Source: Phycisphaerales bacterium
GTDB taxonomy: Bacteria; Planctomycetota; Phycisphaerae; Phycisphaerales; UBA1924
DNA length: 64,000 nt
Assembly (NCBI GenBank): GCA_023382935.1
Contig: JAHDXL010000004.1
Span: 148,122-212,121 of the forward strand
Direction of reading: 5' to 3'
Shown: positions 26,368-35,900 of the stretch, piece by piece
How the letters are laid out: the number at the start of each line of letters is the position of its first letter
Position numbering within the stretch: position 1 is the stretch's first letter
Notes under the pieces: generated by a model
Told to the model about the DNA's origin: nothing
The model's input: the letters and a program-made list of their open reading frames with translations, nothing else
Databases searched by the model: none
Made by a program: the position numbers and the translations under genes

Positions 26368-27075
26368 TCAACCCCGCCCGTCCACAAGCCCCTGCTCGAC
26401 CAGTCTGACCAACTCGGGCGGGACGCCGATCGAGCCGACCACCACCCGCCCAAGGCACCGGTCAGCCCCCGATGCTCGAAAGCCAACTTTGCGGGCGACG
26501 AAGGTCACCGTGACATCAGCCCGCACGCACTCGCCATGCACCGGCCCGAGGTCGGCATCCAGCCCGCTGGGCACGTCGACCGCCAACACCAGCCCCCGGC
26601 GCTGCGCGTTGATCCAGGCAACCGTGTCGGCCAGCATCCCGCTCAGAGCACGGTCCACTCCCGTCCCGAGCAGCGCGTCGACCACCAGGAGCGGGCGCGA
26701 AAGCGATGCAACAGCCTGCTCCAACTGGGCAACGCTACCCGCCGGGACCAGGTCAATCCGCATCGCTTGGGCAATCTCGAAGTTCGTCCGGGCGTCGCCC
26801 CGCAGGCGTTCGGGGTCACTGACGAGGACGACCCGCACGCGAACTCCTGCGTTGGAAAGATGTCGGGCCAGCGCCAAACCGTCGCCCCCGTTGTTGCCGG
26901 GCCCGACGAGGATCAGAGCCGCCTGGAGCGACTCCTGTTGCATGAGGCGGCGCGCCTCGGCGAACAGCGACAGCGAAGCGTGCTCCATCAGCAGGATGGA
27001 GGGCATGTGGTACCGTTCGCCCGCAAGGCGATCGACGGCCCGAACCTGGGCCGTGGTGAGATGCGGTGGCTCCAT
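26368..27075 (-). CDS. nnrE: NAD(P)H-hydrate epimerase (YjeF N-terminal domain)
   Basis: The 235-residue enzyme epimerises damaged NADHX/NADPHX. It has TTAQVRAVDRLA, MPSILLMEHA, LILVGPGNNGGDGLALARHL (substrate loop), VVDALLGTGVDR and LAVDVPSGLDAD. The YjeF C-terminal dehydratase (NnrD) that is fused in E. coli is missing and not seen nearby, so the repair partner must be elsewhere. ATG 27075 has GGAGA about nine bases upstream; a GTG at 27096 is possible. Confidence 0.92.
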   Translation of the reverse strand: MEPPHLTTAQVRAVDRLAGERYHMPSILLMEHASLSLFAEARRLMQQESLQAALILVGPGNNGGDGLALARHLSNAGVRVRVVLVSDPERLRGDARTNFEIAQAMRIDLVPAGSVAQLEQAVASLSRPLLVVDALLGTGVDRALSGMLADTVAWINAQRRGLVLAVDVPSGLDADLGPVHGECVRADVTVTFVARKVGFRASGADRCLGRVVVGSIGVPPELVRLVEQGLVDGRG

Positions 27076-27124
27076 CGGAACATTTCTCCGTGTCACGATA
27101 GCGCGGCAGGGCCAGGCTCCCCGA

Positions 27125-27595
27125 TCACCCGCCCGGAGATCGCGCGGCTTGAAGCAACTGGCTGAGGGTGTCGAGTTGCTCGGGGCTCATGTGGGCCAGT
27201 TGTTTGCGGTGCAGCGCCACGACCGGCTCGTCAAGTTTTTCAAGCAAGCGCAACCCCTTGCGCGTGATGTGCACCAGGACGGCCCGGGCGTCAGCCGGGT
27301 CCACCTGCCGCTCGACCAGCCCGCACTCGATGAGACGGTCCACCAGCCGCGTCACATCGGGCACTCGGACAACCAGTTGCTCGCGGATGGTGTTGCAGCG
27401 CACCCCCGAGGGACGATGCCCGCGCAGAATCCGCAGCAGGTTATAGGTCGTCAAACTCAGTCCATGCGGACGGAACAGCGCCTTGAAGTCGGCCTCGAGG
27501 GCCTGCGCGGTCCGCTGAAGGTTGAGGAATGCCTCCTGTTCCGCGAGGACAAAGGGCTCCTTTTTTCCGATTTCCTGCGCAAGTCTGGAAGGCAT
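27125..27595 (-). CDS. MarR-family transcriptional regulator
   Basis: The 156-residue winged-helix protein has SLTTYNLLRILRGH, the recognition region CNTIREQLVVRVPDVTRLVD and the wing RQVDPADARAVLVHITRKG. It lies 24 bases downstream of the DASS transporter gene and 49 upstream of nnrE on the same strand, so it may control the transporter or itself. The ligand is unknown. Confidence 0.92.
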   Translation of the reverse strand: MPSRLAQEIGKKEPFVLAEQEAFLNLQRTAQALEADFKALFRPHGLSLTTYNLLRILRGHRPSGVRCNTIREQLVVRVPDVTRLVDRLIECGLVERQVDPADARAVLVHITRKGLRLLEKLDEPVVALHRKQLAHMSPEQLDTLSQLLQAARSPGG

Positions 27596-27619
27596 CGGGT
27601 CTCGCTGCGAAGGGGCGGT

Positions 27620-29119
27620 TCAGGGGGCTGTCAAGGGCAAACCGAGTACGCGGGCTCCAAAACCCACTACGAAGGATGTTATGACCAATGTTCCCAGAAT
27701 GTTCAGCACAAGTCCGGATCGGGCCATTTGGCGGATGGTGAAATGACCTGTGGAAAACACGATGGCATTGGGGGGCGTGGCAACCGGGAGCATGAAGGCG
27801 AAGGAAGCGCACACCGCCGCCACCACGCACACGGGTGCCGCGGCGAGCCCCAGTCCCGGGGCCGCGGCTGTGAGCACCGGAAGCAGGGCGCTGGTCACGG
27901 CGGTGTTGCTGCACACCTCAGTCAGAAAAACCACCGTCAGCGCGATGATGCTCAGAATGAGTACCGGGGGCAGATGCCCTATGTGTCCAAAGGACTGTCC
28001 GATGATGCTGTCGAGCCCAGTGGTTTGAACGGCCTTGGCAAGGCTCAGCCCCCCGCCGAAGAGGATTAGAACGCCCCAGGGCAACTTCGAGGCCGTTTCC
28101 CAGTCCATCGCGAACTGGCGCTTCCCGAGGTCGACGGGAATGACAAACAGGGCCAGGGCGCCGAGCAGGGCGATGCCGGTGTCGGTTACTTCCCTTCCCT
28201 TGGGGAGGTGGGCCAATCCGATCAAGGGCTCTCGCACGATCCACGCCAAGGCCGTGCAGGCGAAGACGATCAGTGCGACAGACTCGCCGCGTGAGAGTCG
28301 GCCGAGTTGACGCCACTCCTCGGCGATGTGTTGGGCCGCGCCGTCGATGTGCCGGATGCGAACCGGGAGCACGACGTAGACCAGCAGCGCCCAGGTCATG
28401 GGAAGCATGATGGCGGTGAGCGGCAGTCCGAACGTCATCCACCGGGCGTAGGAGATTTTCGTGCCCAGGTGGTCATCAAGGAACGCGACCAAGATGCCGT
28501 TGGGGGGAGTCCCGTTGATGGTGGCGATGCCGCCGACGCTGGCGGCGTACGCGATGCCGAGGAGCAGCGCGACAGGGAAGTGGCGCCCGACGCGCGGATC
28601 GTGGGGACGGTTGCGCTCGATCTCGAGCATGACCAGACGGATAACGCTCACGCCGATGGGAAGCAGCATGATGACGGTGGCGGTGTTGGAGACGAACATG
28701 CTCAGCCCGGCCGAGGCGAGCATGAAACCGGCGATGATGTTGCGTGGGCGTGTGCCGACGATGCGAATGATGCCCAGGGCGATGCGCTTGTGAGCGTTCC
28801 ACTTCTCGAGAGAGAGCCCGAGGATGAAGCCGCCGAGGAAGAGGAAGATGAGGTCGTGGGCGTATGGAGCCGCGGCAGCGCGCGTTTCGAGCACCCCGAC
28901 GGCCGGAAAAGCCAAGATGGGAAGCAGCGCGGTGGCGGGGATGGGGATCGCCTCGGTGATCCACCACCAGGCCATCCACGCCGCGATGCCGGCCGCAGCG
29001 CCAGGTTCATGCGCGATGCCGGAGTGGCGCAGCAGCAGGTAGACCACGATCGCCAGCACGGGGCCGACAGCGATCGTGCCGACCCGGAGCAAGCCGGGAT
29101 TGTGGACGAGCGTGGTCAC
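27620..29119 (-). CDS. DASS/SLC13-family anion:Na+ symporter
   Basis: The 499-residue membrane protein has about 11-12 helices. It carries DASS hallmarks: WMAWWWITEAIPIPATALLP, FLFLGGFILGLSLEKW, the helix-hairpin SNTATVIMLLPIG (SNT motif) and the second SNT in EVCSNTAVTSALLPVL, with MLPVATPPNAIVFSTG at the C-terminal site. Both SNT motifs bind sodium and substrate in this family. It likely imports di- or tricarboxylates or sulfate. The start is GTG 29119 with a poor ribosome site. Confidence 0.93.
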   Translation of the reverse strand: MTTLVHNPGLLRVGTIAVGPVLAIVVYLLLRHSGIAHEPGAAAGIAAWMAWWWITEAIPIPATALLPILAFPAVGVLETRAAAAPYAHDLIFLFLGGFILGLSLEKWNAHKRIALGIIRIVGTRPRNIIAGFMLASAGLSMFVSNTATVIMLLPIGVSVIRLVMLEIERNRPHDPRVGRHFPVALLLGIAYAASVGGIATINGTPPNGILVAFLDDHLGTKISYARWMTFGLPLTAIMLPMTWALLVYVVLPVRIRHIDGAAQHIAEEWRQLGRLSRGESVALIVFACTALAWIVREPLIGLAHLPKGREVTDTGIALLGALALFVIPVDLGKRQFAMDWETASKLPWGVLILFGGGLSLAKAVQTTGLDSIIGQSFGHIGHLPPVLILSIIALTVVFLTEVCSNTAVTSALLPVLTAAAPGLGLAAAPVCVVAAVCASFAFMLPVATPPNAIVFSTGHFTIRQMARSGLVLNILGTLVITSFVVGFGARVLGLPLTAP

Positions 29120-29149
29120 CGGTTCGCCGGCAGGAAGATGGATCGGAGT

Positions 29150-30133
29150 TCAATCCTCCGGGATGTGGTCCGAGGTCACGATTTCGCGGAATCGCCGACG
29201 GAGTTTGCCGGTGATCGGGCCCTCGCCGGCGGAGATGTGGTGCGTCCGGGTGATCTTCTCGCCCTCGTGTTCGAGCACTTCGCGCACGGCGATGATCTCC
29301 GCCGCCGAGCCGGTGAGGAAGACCTCGTCGGCCTGGAGCAGGTCGGGCAGCGTGAAGTCGCGCTGGGCGGCCTTGATCCCGAGTTGGGGGCAGAGGGTTT
29401 CGAGCACGAATCGGCGCGTGATGCCCTCGAGAATGCCGGCGTCGGGAGGCGGCGTGATGACCACGCCGTCCTTGACGATGAAGACGTTGTCGCCCGAGCC
29501 TTCCGACACGTTGCCCTGCAGGTTGAGCATGATGCACTCGAGGAGCATGTCCTCGGGCTTGGTGATGCCCAGTTTCTGGGTGATGTGGATGGCCTCGCAC
29601 TTGGCGAGTATGTTGTTGAGGTAGTTGAGGCTCTTGATGCGCGGATCAAGACAGGCAACCGGAATCCGCGGACGGTTGGCGACCACGACGCGCATGCCCT
29701 TCTCGTACATCTCGGGTTTGTAGAGGGAAATCTGGTCGGCGATGCAGATGACACCCGCTTCGGGGCATGTGTAGGGATTGAGCCCGAGCGTACCCACGCC
29801 GCGCGTCACGACGAGGCGGATGTACCCCTCTTTCAGGTTGTTGATCTCGATGCACTCGCGCTGGATGGCGATCATCTCGTCGGGGGTGTAGGGGATCTTC
29901 AGGAAGATCTGGTCAGCGCACTGGTAGAGCCGTTCCATGTGCTGGCGGGCCTTGAAGATGCGGCCCTTGTAGACGCGGATACCCTCGAAGATTCCGTCGC
30001 CGTAGAGCAGTCCGTGGTCGAAGACATTGACGGCCGCCTGACTGCGCGGGAGCATCTGCCCATTCACCCAGACAAACGGGCGATCGGCGGCGGCGGCGGT
30101 ATTGAGCGACGAAGACACGCTTGCCTGGGTCAT
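29150..30133 (-). CDS. ilvE: Branched-chain amino acid aminotransferase
   Basis: The 327-residue class IV PLP enzyme has VNVFDHGLLYGDGIFEGIRVY, the PLP lysine in RIKSLNYLNNI (K167), CIMLNLQGNVSEGSGDNVFIV and DEVFLTGSAAEIIAV. It performs the last step of Val, Leu and Ile synthesis or the first of their breakdown. ATG 30133 has GGGAGG six bases upstream. The transporter gene begins 30 bases after it. Confidence 0.94.
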   Translation of the reverse strand: MTQASVSSSLNTAAAADRPFVWVNGQMLPRSQAAVNVFDHGLLYGDGIFEGIRVYKGRIFKARQHMERLYQCADQIFLKIPYTPDEMIAIQRECIEINNLKEGYIRLVVTRGVGTLGLNPYTCPEAGVICIADQISLYKPEMYEKGMRVVVANRPRIPVACLDPRIKSLNYLNNILAKCEAIHITQKLGITKPEDMLLECIMLNLQGNVSEGSGDNVFIVKDGVVITPPPDAGILEGITRRFVLETLCPQLGIKAAQRDFTLPDLLQADEVFLTGSAAEIIAVREVLEHEGEKITRTHHISAGEGPITGKLRRRFREIVTSDHIPED

Positions 30134-30193
30134 GGGTGGCCTCCCTTCAAGGGGCATGGTATGGGCGTGGCCCGCCCGGGGCGATCTCAAGTT

Positions 30194-32296
30194 TCAGGCC
30201 CGGATTTCGGCCCCGAAGCGCGACCTCATGGCTTCTGTAGCACGTTGCACCTGGGGGTCTACTTCCTCGTGGCGGAGGGTGCGGTCGGGCGCTCGGAAGA
30301 GCATGCGGACGGTGACCGACTTGCGTCCATGCCCGATCTGCCTGCCGCGGAAGGTGCTGACGAATCGCGTGCCCGCGTGATACTCCAGACCGAGTTGGTT
30401 GAGACTGGATTTCACGTCGTTCCACGGCACCATCTCCGGCACGATGAGCGAGAGGTCGCGCTCGATGCCGGGGAACTGAGGTAGCACGTGGGCCAGGGCC
30501 CGAGGCGGATAGGCACTGATGAGTGCGTCAGCGTCAAGTTCGGCGGCGACCACGGGTGCGTCGAGCCCGAAGGCCGCGAGCACCTCGCGCGACAGGAGAC
30601 CGAAGCGACCCAGTTCGATCTGCGAACCGGCGGCGGTGCAGACGCTGACCTGGGCATGGGCCTGATCGTCCCAGGCGGGAATGCCGGGGGGCATTGAGCG
30701 CACGGACACCGTGGCCGCATGTCCGAACATGTCCGCGCACAGCGTGTCGATGGCGCCGCGCATGAGGCGCACGCCGGATTGGAGATCGTCGATGGATCGC
30801 CTGGCAGAAGAGCCGGGCACATCAAGCAGCATGGCCAGCGTGCGGCGCTCGATGGAGTTTCGGGCGGCGTCCTGCGCAAAGCAGTTGGCGACTTCATAGA
30901 GCCGCACGCCGCCGGGGCGCGTCACGCCGGCGTCGCGGTTGGCGCGACGGCACTGAAGCAAGCCGGTCAGAACGCTGGGGCGCAGGGTGGGCTCGGCCTT
31001 GCGGCGTTCGTCATCGACGTTCACCGGCTCGCGCCCGGCGGAGAGAAAGTGGGCAGCCTGGGCGGGGGTGCAGAAGGTGAACGTCACGGTCTCGAAGAAT
31101 CCAAGCCCGGTGAGCGCCGAGCCCACCTGGCGCATCGCGCGTTCGGAGGTCTGGAGGGCGCGGGGGCGCATGCTCAGTCGGTCGGCGGTGGCCACCAGGT
31201 CAAGCCCGTGGGCGCGGGCGATCTCTTCGATCAGGTCGATCTCGCGTGTCAGGTCGAGTCGGTAGGGCGGGATCTCGCAGTCGAGTTCGTCTTCATCGCT
31301 CTGCCGCACGTCGATGTCGAGAGCGCGCAGCGTCGCCAGGGCGTCGGAAACGCTGACGCGCCGCCCGATGATGTGTTCGACGCGGCTGGGACGCAGACGC
31401 ACGCGGACGGGCTCGGGAATCGGGGCTCCTTCGGCCAGGAAGCCCTTGCAGCGTTGTCCGCCGGTCAGTTCGCAGAGCAGGGCGACGGCGCGCCGGGCGG
31501 CCTGGGCGATGGTGCCGGGATGCACGCCCCGCTCGAAGCGGTAACCGGCGTCAGTGCGAATGCCCAGGCGCCGGGCGGCAGCGCGGATGGTGATCGGAGC
31601 CCACGTGGCCATCTCGAAGACCACGTCGACGGTGCTCGCGTCGACCTCGGAGTCCTGCCCGCCGATCACGCCAGCCAGCGAGGTGGCGCGGGTGGCGTCG
31701 GCGACGACCAAATCAGTGCATTTGAGCGTGCGGGGCTTTCCGTCGAGGGTGGTGAGCGTCTCGCCCTCGTAGGCGTAGCGGATGATGAGTCGGGCGCCTT
31801 CGAGTTTTTCCAGATCGAAGACGTGACAGGGGTTGCCGTACTCGAAGGTAATGAAGTTGGTCACGTCGACGACGTTGTTGATGGAGCGCTGCCCAACGGC
31901 TTCGAGGGCTTCGACCAGCCAAGCGGGGCTTGGCCCGACGCGACAGCCGCGGATGACATGGGCGGTGAACAGCGGGCAGACATCGGGCTGCCGGTTTTCC
32001 AGTGCCAGGCACTGGTCGATGGGCTGGCCGAGGGAACCGTCGGAAGGCTCGGGAAGTACGAGTGTGCGCGGGTGAGTGGCGCCGTGCATGGCGGCGATTT
32101 CGCGCGCGCAGCCGATGTGGCTCAGGCAGTCGCCGCGGTTGCTGGTCACTTCCACGTCGAGCACCACGTCGCCGCTGGGCAGAGTGCGGCGTTCCTCGAT
32201 GGGGAATCCGGCCTGCGTGAGCAGGCGGTCGGCTTCGTCCGGGGTGACGTTTCCCGGGGCCAGGTACTGGTTGAGCCATTTCAGACTGATGTCCAT
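30194..32296 (-). CDS. pheT: Phenylalanyl-tRNA synthetase beta subunit lacking the EMAP/OB domain
   Basis: The 700-residue protein has B1 (VTSNRGDCLSHIGCAREIA), B3/B4 editing domain (GQRSINNVVDVTNFITFEYG and KPRTLKCTDLVVAD), B5 (DIDVRQSDEDELDCEIPPYR), the catalytic-like core and the C-terminal FDX-ACB anticodon domain (FPGIERDLSLIVPEMVPW). Residues 1-50 pass directly from the N-terminal strand (MDISLKWLNQYL) to VTSNRGDC. The ~110-residue tRNA-binding EMAP-like OB domain of typical bacterial PheT (~795 residues) is therefore absent. ATG 32296 is supported by homology to the family start. No pheS lies within the window. Confidence 0.92.
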   Translation of the reverse strand: MDISLKWLNQYLAPGNVTPDEADRLLTQAGFPIEERRTLPSGDVVLDVEVTSNRGDCLSHIGCAREIAAMHGATHPRTLVLPEPSDGSLGQPIDQCLALENRQPDVCPLFTAHVIRGCRVGPSPAWLVEALEAVGQRSINNVVDVTNFITFEYGNPCHVFDLEKLEGARLIIRYAYEGETLTTLDGKPRTLKCTDLVVADATRATSLAGVIGGQDSEVDASTVDVVFEMATWAPITIRAAARRLGIRTDAGYRFERGVHPGTIAQAARRAVALLCELTGGQRCKGFLAEGAPIPEPVRVRLRPSRVEHIIGRRVSVSDALATLRALDIDVRQSDEDELDCEIPPYRLDLTREIDLIEEIARAHGLDLVATADRLSMRPRALQTSERAMRQVGSALTGLGFFETVTFTFCTPAQAAHFLSAGREPVNVDDERRKAEPTLRPSVLTGLLQCRRANRDAGVTRPGGVRLYEVANCFAQDAARNSIERRTLAMLLDVPGSSARRSIDDLQSGVRLMRGAIDTLCADMFGHAATVSVRSMPPGIPAWDDQAHAQVSVCTAAGSQIELGRFGLLSREVLAAFGLDAPVVAAELDADALISAYPPRALAHVLPQFPGIERDLSLIVPEMVPWNDVKSSLNQLGLEYHAGTRFVSTFRGRQIGHGRKSVTVRMLFRAPDRTLRHEEVDPQVQRATEAMRSRFGAEIRA

Positions 32297-32342
32297 GGGA
32301 CGGAAGGATAGGGCCAGATCGGGCGGTCTACACTGCCGAGTT

Positions 32343-32789
32343 GTGCGCGCCGTGCTGCTGAGCATGCTGGTGTCGGGAGTGTTGGCGGGAGGATGTTCTG
32401 CGCCGACTCCGGTGCTTTCCGTCGGGCATGTGCCCGAGGATTTCGCTCTGGAACTGCGAGTGCAGCCGACCGAGCATCGCCAGGGAGTGGTGTATATCGT
32501 CGAGCCGGACCGGACGCTGCGGGCGGCTGTCGGCGCTGACCTTTCGGGCCCGTACTACCCGCCGGCGACGCGCACGCTGACGAATACCCAGGTGCGGCGT
32601 GTGTACAACCTGCTGGCCGAATCGGGAGTGCTGGAGAGCACCGCCGAAGCGGGGCCCGGCCCGGTGCCGATGGACCTGTACGTGTCGGCGGCCGGGCGCC
32701 GTCGCGCGGTGGCGGTGGGCTTGGGCGAGCAGGCCGACCTCCAACCGCTGGTGGGCGAACTCGACCGGCTGGCGTGGGTCAGACCCTAG
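32343..32789 (+). CDS. Putative lipoprotein
   Basis: The 148-residue protein starts at GTG 32343 (ATG 32364 is possible) and has a lipoprotein signal ending in VLAGGC (C18). The mature part includes VYIVEPDRTLRAAVGADLSG and LTNTQVRRVYNLLAESG, with no recognised family. It is divergent from pheT and followed after 153 bases by the PA14 gene. Envelope location is expected; function is unknown. Confidence 0.7.
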   Translation: MRAVLLSMLVSGVLAGGCSAPTPVLSVGHVPEDFALELRVQPTEHRQGVVYIVEPDRTLRAAVGADLSGPYYPPATRTLTNTQVRRVYNLLAESGVLESTAEAGPGPVPMDLYVSAAGRRRAVAVGLGEQADLQPLVGELDRLAWVRP

Positions 32790-32884
32790 GTCTGAGAACA
32801 GGGGCCTTGGTAAACACTGGGGTGGTTTTTCCGGCTTTACGGACGGGATCAACACGCCGCGACGGAAGTGCCCTGGCAATCAGC

Positions 32885-32926
32885 CTGGACGGTCCGATGG
32901 ACGGGGGTAACTACACCCTGGTCCAG
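32885..32926 (+). ncRNA. Possible structured mRNA leader (three-way junction)
   Basis: Upstream of the PA14 gene, CTGGAC (32885-32890) pairs with GTCCAG (32921-32926). Between them lie GTCC-GAT-GGAC (32892-32902) and GGGT...ACCC (32905-32918). The fold ends 16 bases before ATG 32943 and just before the AAGGGG ribosome site. I recognise no riboswitch class, and in GC-rich DNA such pairings can arise by chance. Confidence 0.3.
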
Positions 32927-32942
32927 CCTGAAGGGGCGTCCC

Positions 32943-35900
32943 ATGCCGATCAAGTTGCCACTGGTAGGTCTGAGCCTGTTGATGGTCACGGCGGGTCCGG
33001 CGAACGCTGATCTGACACAGATACAAAGGGTGATTGCCGCCTCGGCCGTCGGCGCGCCATCGTACGACAAGGACAAGGACAAGGAAAAGGAAGAGGATAA
33101 AGACAAGGGCAAACACAAGGGCTGGTACAAGGACAAGGACGGCGACTCCGACGAAGAAGACGACGATCCGGGACAGCCAGGTCTTCTGGCGATGTGGACC
33201 ACCGGCGTCTCGCACGCGACCAGCCTCAACCACGTCGACTGGTCCGCCTACACCCACGTGACAGTCGAGGCCGACGTGAACTGGCCGGTGACGAGCGAGG
33301 CATTTTTCGTCGATGGGCCGACCGATTTTTTTGCGCTGCGACTGGTGGGCATGTTGGAGGTGCCGGAGAGCGGGGTGTGGCTCTTCAGCCTGTCGAGCGA
33401 CGCGGGGGCGAGGTTGTTCATTGACGGGGCGCTGGTGGTCAACGACGACGCCAATCACTCGTTCCGTGCGCGGACGGGGATGGTGACGCTGAGCGCCGGC
33501 ATGCACGACATTGAAGTGCGCTACCTGGAGCGGGACTACTCGCAGGGGCTGGTGCTGGCCTGGCAGGGCCCGTCGATGACCAGCAGCCAGGTGATCGGGG
33601 CGGAGCGGTTCTCGCACATGGCGGCCGAGGCGCCGGCCGACGAGCCGGGGACGGGGATCCGCGCGTACTGGATCCACAACGTCTCACACGCGCAGAAACT
33701 GGGGCAGATCGACTGGACGGCATACACCACGACGACGCTGGAGCGGAACATCGCGTGGCAGATCACCAACCAGCCGTTCTACACCGACGGGCCGACGGAC
33801 TTCTTTGCGCTGCGGGCGCTGGCGACGATCACGATTCCACGGACGGGAGAGTGGACATTCGAGTTGGGCAGCGACGCGGGGGCGCGGCTGTACGTCAACG
33901 GGCAACTGGTGGTCAGCGATGACGCGAACCACTCGTTCCGATTCCGCTCGGGCGGTATCGTGCTGGAAGCGGGCGAACACGACTTTGAGGTGCAGTACCT
34001 GGAGCGTGACTACTCGCAGGGACTGGTGACGACCTGGCGCGGACCGGGCGACGCCTATGCCGAGGTGATCCCGCGCGGCGCGCTGGCACCACGCGAGGCA
34101 AGTGACCCGGTCGAGAGCGGTGGGCTGTATGCGTACTGGACCGACTCGGCCAGCCACGCCCAGCGCCTGGGGCAGGTGTCATGGGGCTCGTACACCACGC
34201 ACACGACCGTCAACCGGGTGTATTGGCCGATCAGCAACAGCGGATTCCGGACCGAGGGACCAGCGGACTTCTTTGCGATGCGCCTGCTGGGCACCATCGA
34301 CGTGCCCGAGTCGGGGACGTGGACGTTCGGGCTGGGCAGTGACGCGGGGGCGCAGTTGCTCATCGACGGGGTGATGGTCGTCAACGACGACGCGAACCAT
34401 TCGTTCCGGTTCTCTTCGGGCAGCAAGGCGCTGGCGGCCGGTCCGCACGAAATCGAGATCCGCTACTTGGAGCGTGACTACTCGCAGGGGCTGGTAGCCA
34501 CGTGGAAGGCGCCGGGGGCCGAGCACGAGGAAGTGATCCCCACGCGCGTGCTGACTCCGCGGGAGATGAGTGATTCCGACTCGCTGGCCGCGGCCACGGG
34601 CCTGCGGGCGTACTGGATCGACAGCGTGTCGCACGCCCAGAAACTCGGGCAGGTGGACTGGTCGGCATATGACACACACAGCACGGTGCCGAACGTGTAT
34701 TGGCCGATCACGAATGCGGCTTTTCGAAAGGACGGGCCGACGGACTTCTTCGCGGCGCGCCTGATCGGGACGATCACCCTTCCGGAGGGCGGAGAGTGGA
34801 CGTTCGGGCTGGGCAGCGACGCGGGGGCGCGGTTGCTCATTGACGGACAGGTGGTGGTCAACGACGACGCGAACCACTCGTTCCGTTTTGCGTCGGGAAG
34901 CGTCATGCTGGAGGCCGGGGCGCACCAGTTCGAGGTGCAGTACCTGGAGCGGGACTACTCGCAGGGGCTGGTGGCGACCTGGCGCGGGCCGGGCGTGCCT
35001 TATGAGCAGGTCATCCCGGCGTCCGCGTTTTCGCTCGCAGACAACGAGCGGGTGGTGGACGCCGGCGGGGGGGCGCTGCGTGCGTACTGGACCAGCGGCG
35101 TCTCGCACGCGCAAAAACTCGGACAGATCGACTGGGCCAACTTCACCAACACGACCACCGAGGCAAAGGTGGCGTGGAGGATCACCAACTCGGCGTTCTA
35201 CCCGGGCGGGCCCACCGACTTCTACGCGGTGCGCCTGGTGGGGCGGATCGACGTGCCAAGGAGCGGAAACTGGCGATTCAAGGTGGGCAGCGATGCGGGG
35301 GCACGCCTGCTCATCAACGGACAACTGGTGGTCAACGACGACGCCAACCACAGTTTCCGGTTCAGCGAGGGCACGATCAGCCTTCCGGCCGGGCGGCATG
35401 ATTACGACCTGTACTACCTGGAGCGCGACTACTCGCAGGGGCTGGTGGCCACCTGGCAGGGCCCGGGCGATGTGTCGGAGGAAGTCATCCCCTCCACCGC
35501 GTTTGCGCTGAGCGAGGCCGAGCCGGTGGTGGATGCGGGCGGGGGGGGGCTGCGGGCGTACTGGACAACCGGGGTGAACCACGCGCAGCGCCTCGGCGAG
35601 GTGGACTGGAGTTTCTACACCAGCACCACGCTGGAGCCGAAAGTGGCGTGGGAGATCTCCAACAGCGCCTTCACCACCGGAGGTCCGACCGACTTTTTCG
35701 CCCTGCGACTGGTCGGCACGATCAACATCCCCGACGCGGGTGACTGGACATTCAGACTGGGCAGCGACGCCGGAGCGCGGCTGAAGATCAACGACCAACT
35801 CGTGGTCAACGACGAGGCCAACCACAGTTTCCGCTTCGCGGGCGGATCCATGACGCTGACGGAGGGGCAGCACCAGATCGAGGTGTGCTACCTGGAGCGC

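Noticed and set aside
26282-28069. 595-codon plus-strand frame opposite nnrE, marR and the transporter
   Set aside because: It spans several real genes on the other strand and has no start signal or family similarity.
28307-30484. 725-codon plus-strand frame opposite the DASS transporter and ilvE
   Set aside because: It runs antisense across two well-supported genes and the intergenic gap; it is Asp/Val/Gly/His-rich shadow composition without motifs.
30719-32311. 530-codon plus-strand frame opposite pheT
   Set aside because: Antisense to the conserved synthetase; periodicity follows the pheT reading frame.
32876-32891. TGGCAATCAGCCTGGA upstream of the PA14 gene as a sigma-54 promoter
   Set aside because: The -24 half fits, but the -12 element lacks the required GC dinucleotide (it reads GG).
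33066-33175. Lys/Asp simple-sequence run as a possible CRISPR or short tandem repeat array
   Set aside because: It is an in-frame coding low-complexity linker with irregular units, no spacers and no fixed repeat length. No CRISPR array was seen anywhere in the window.
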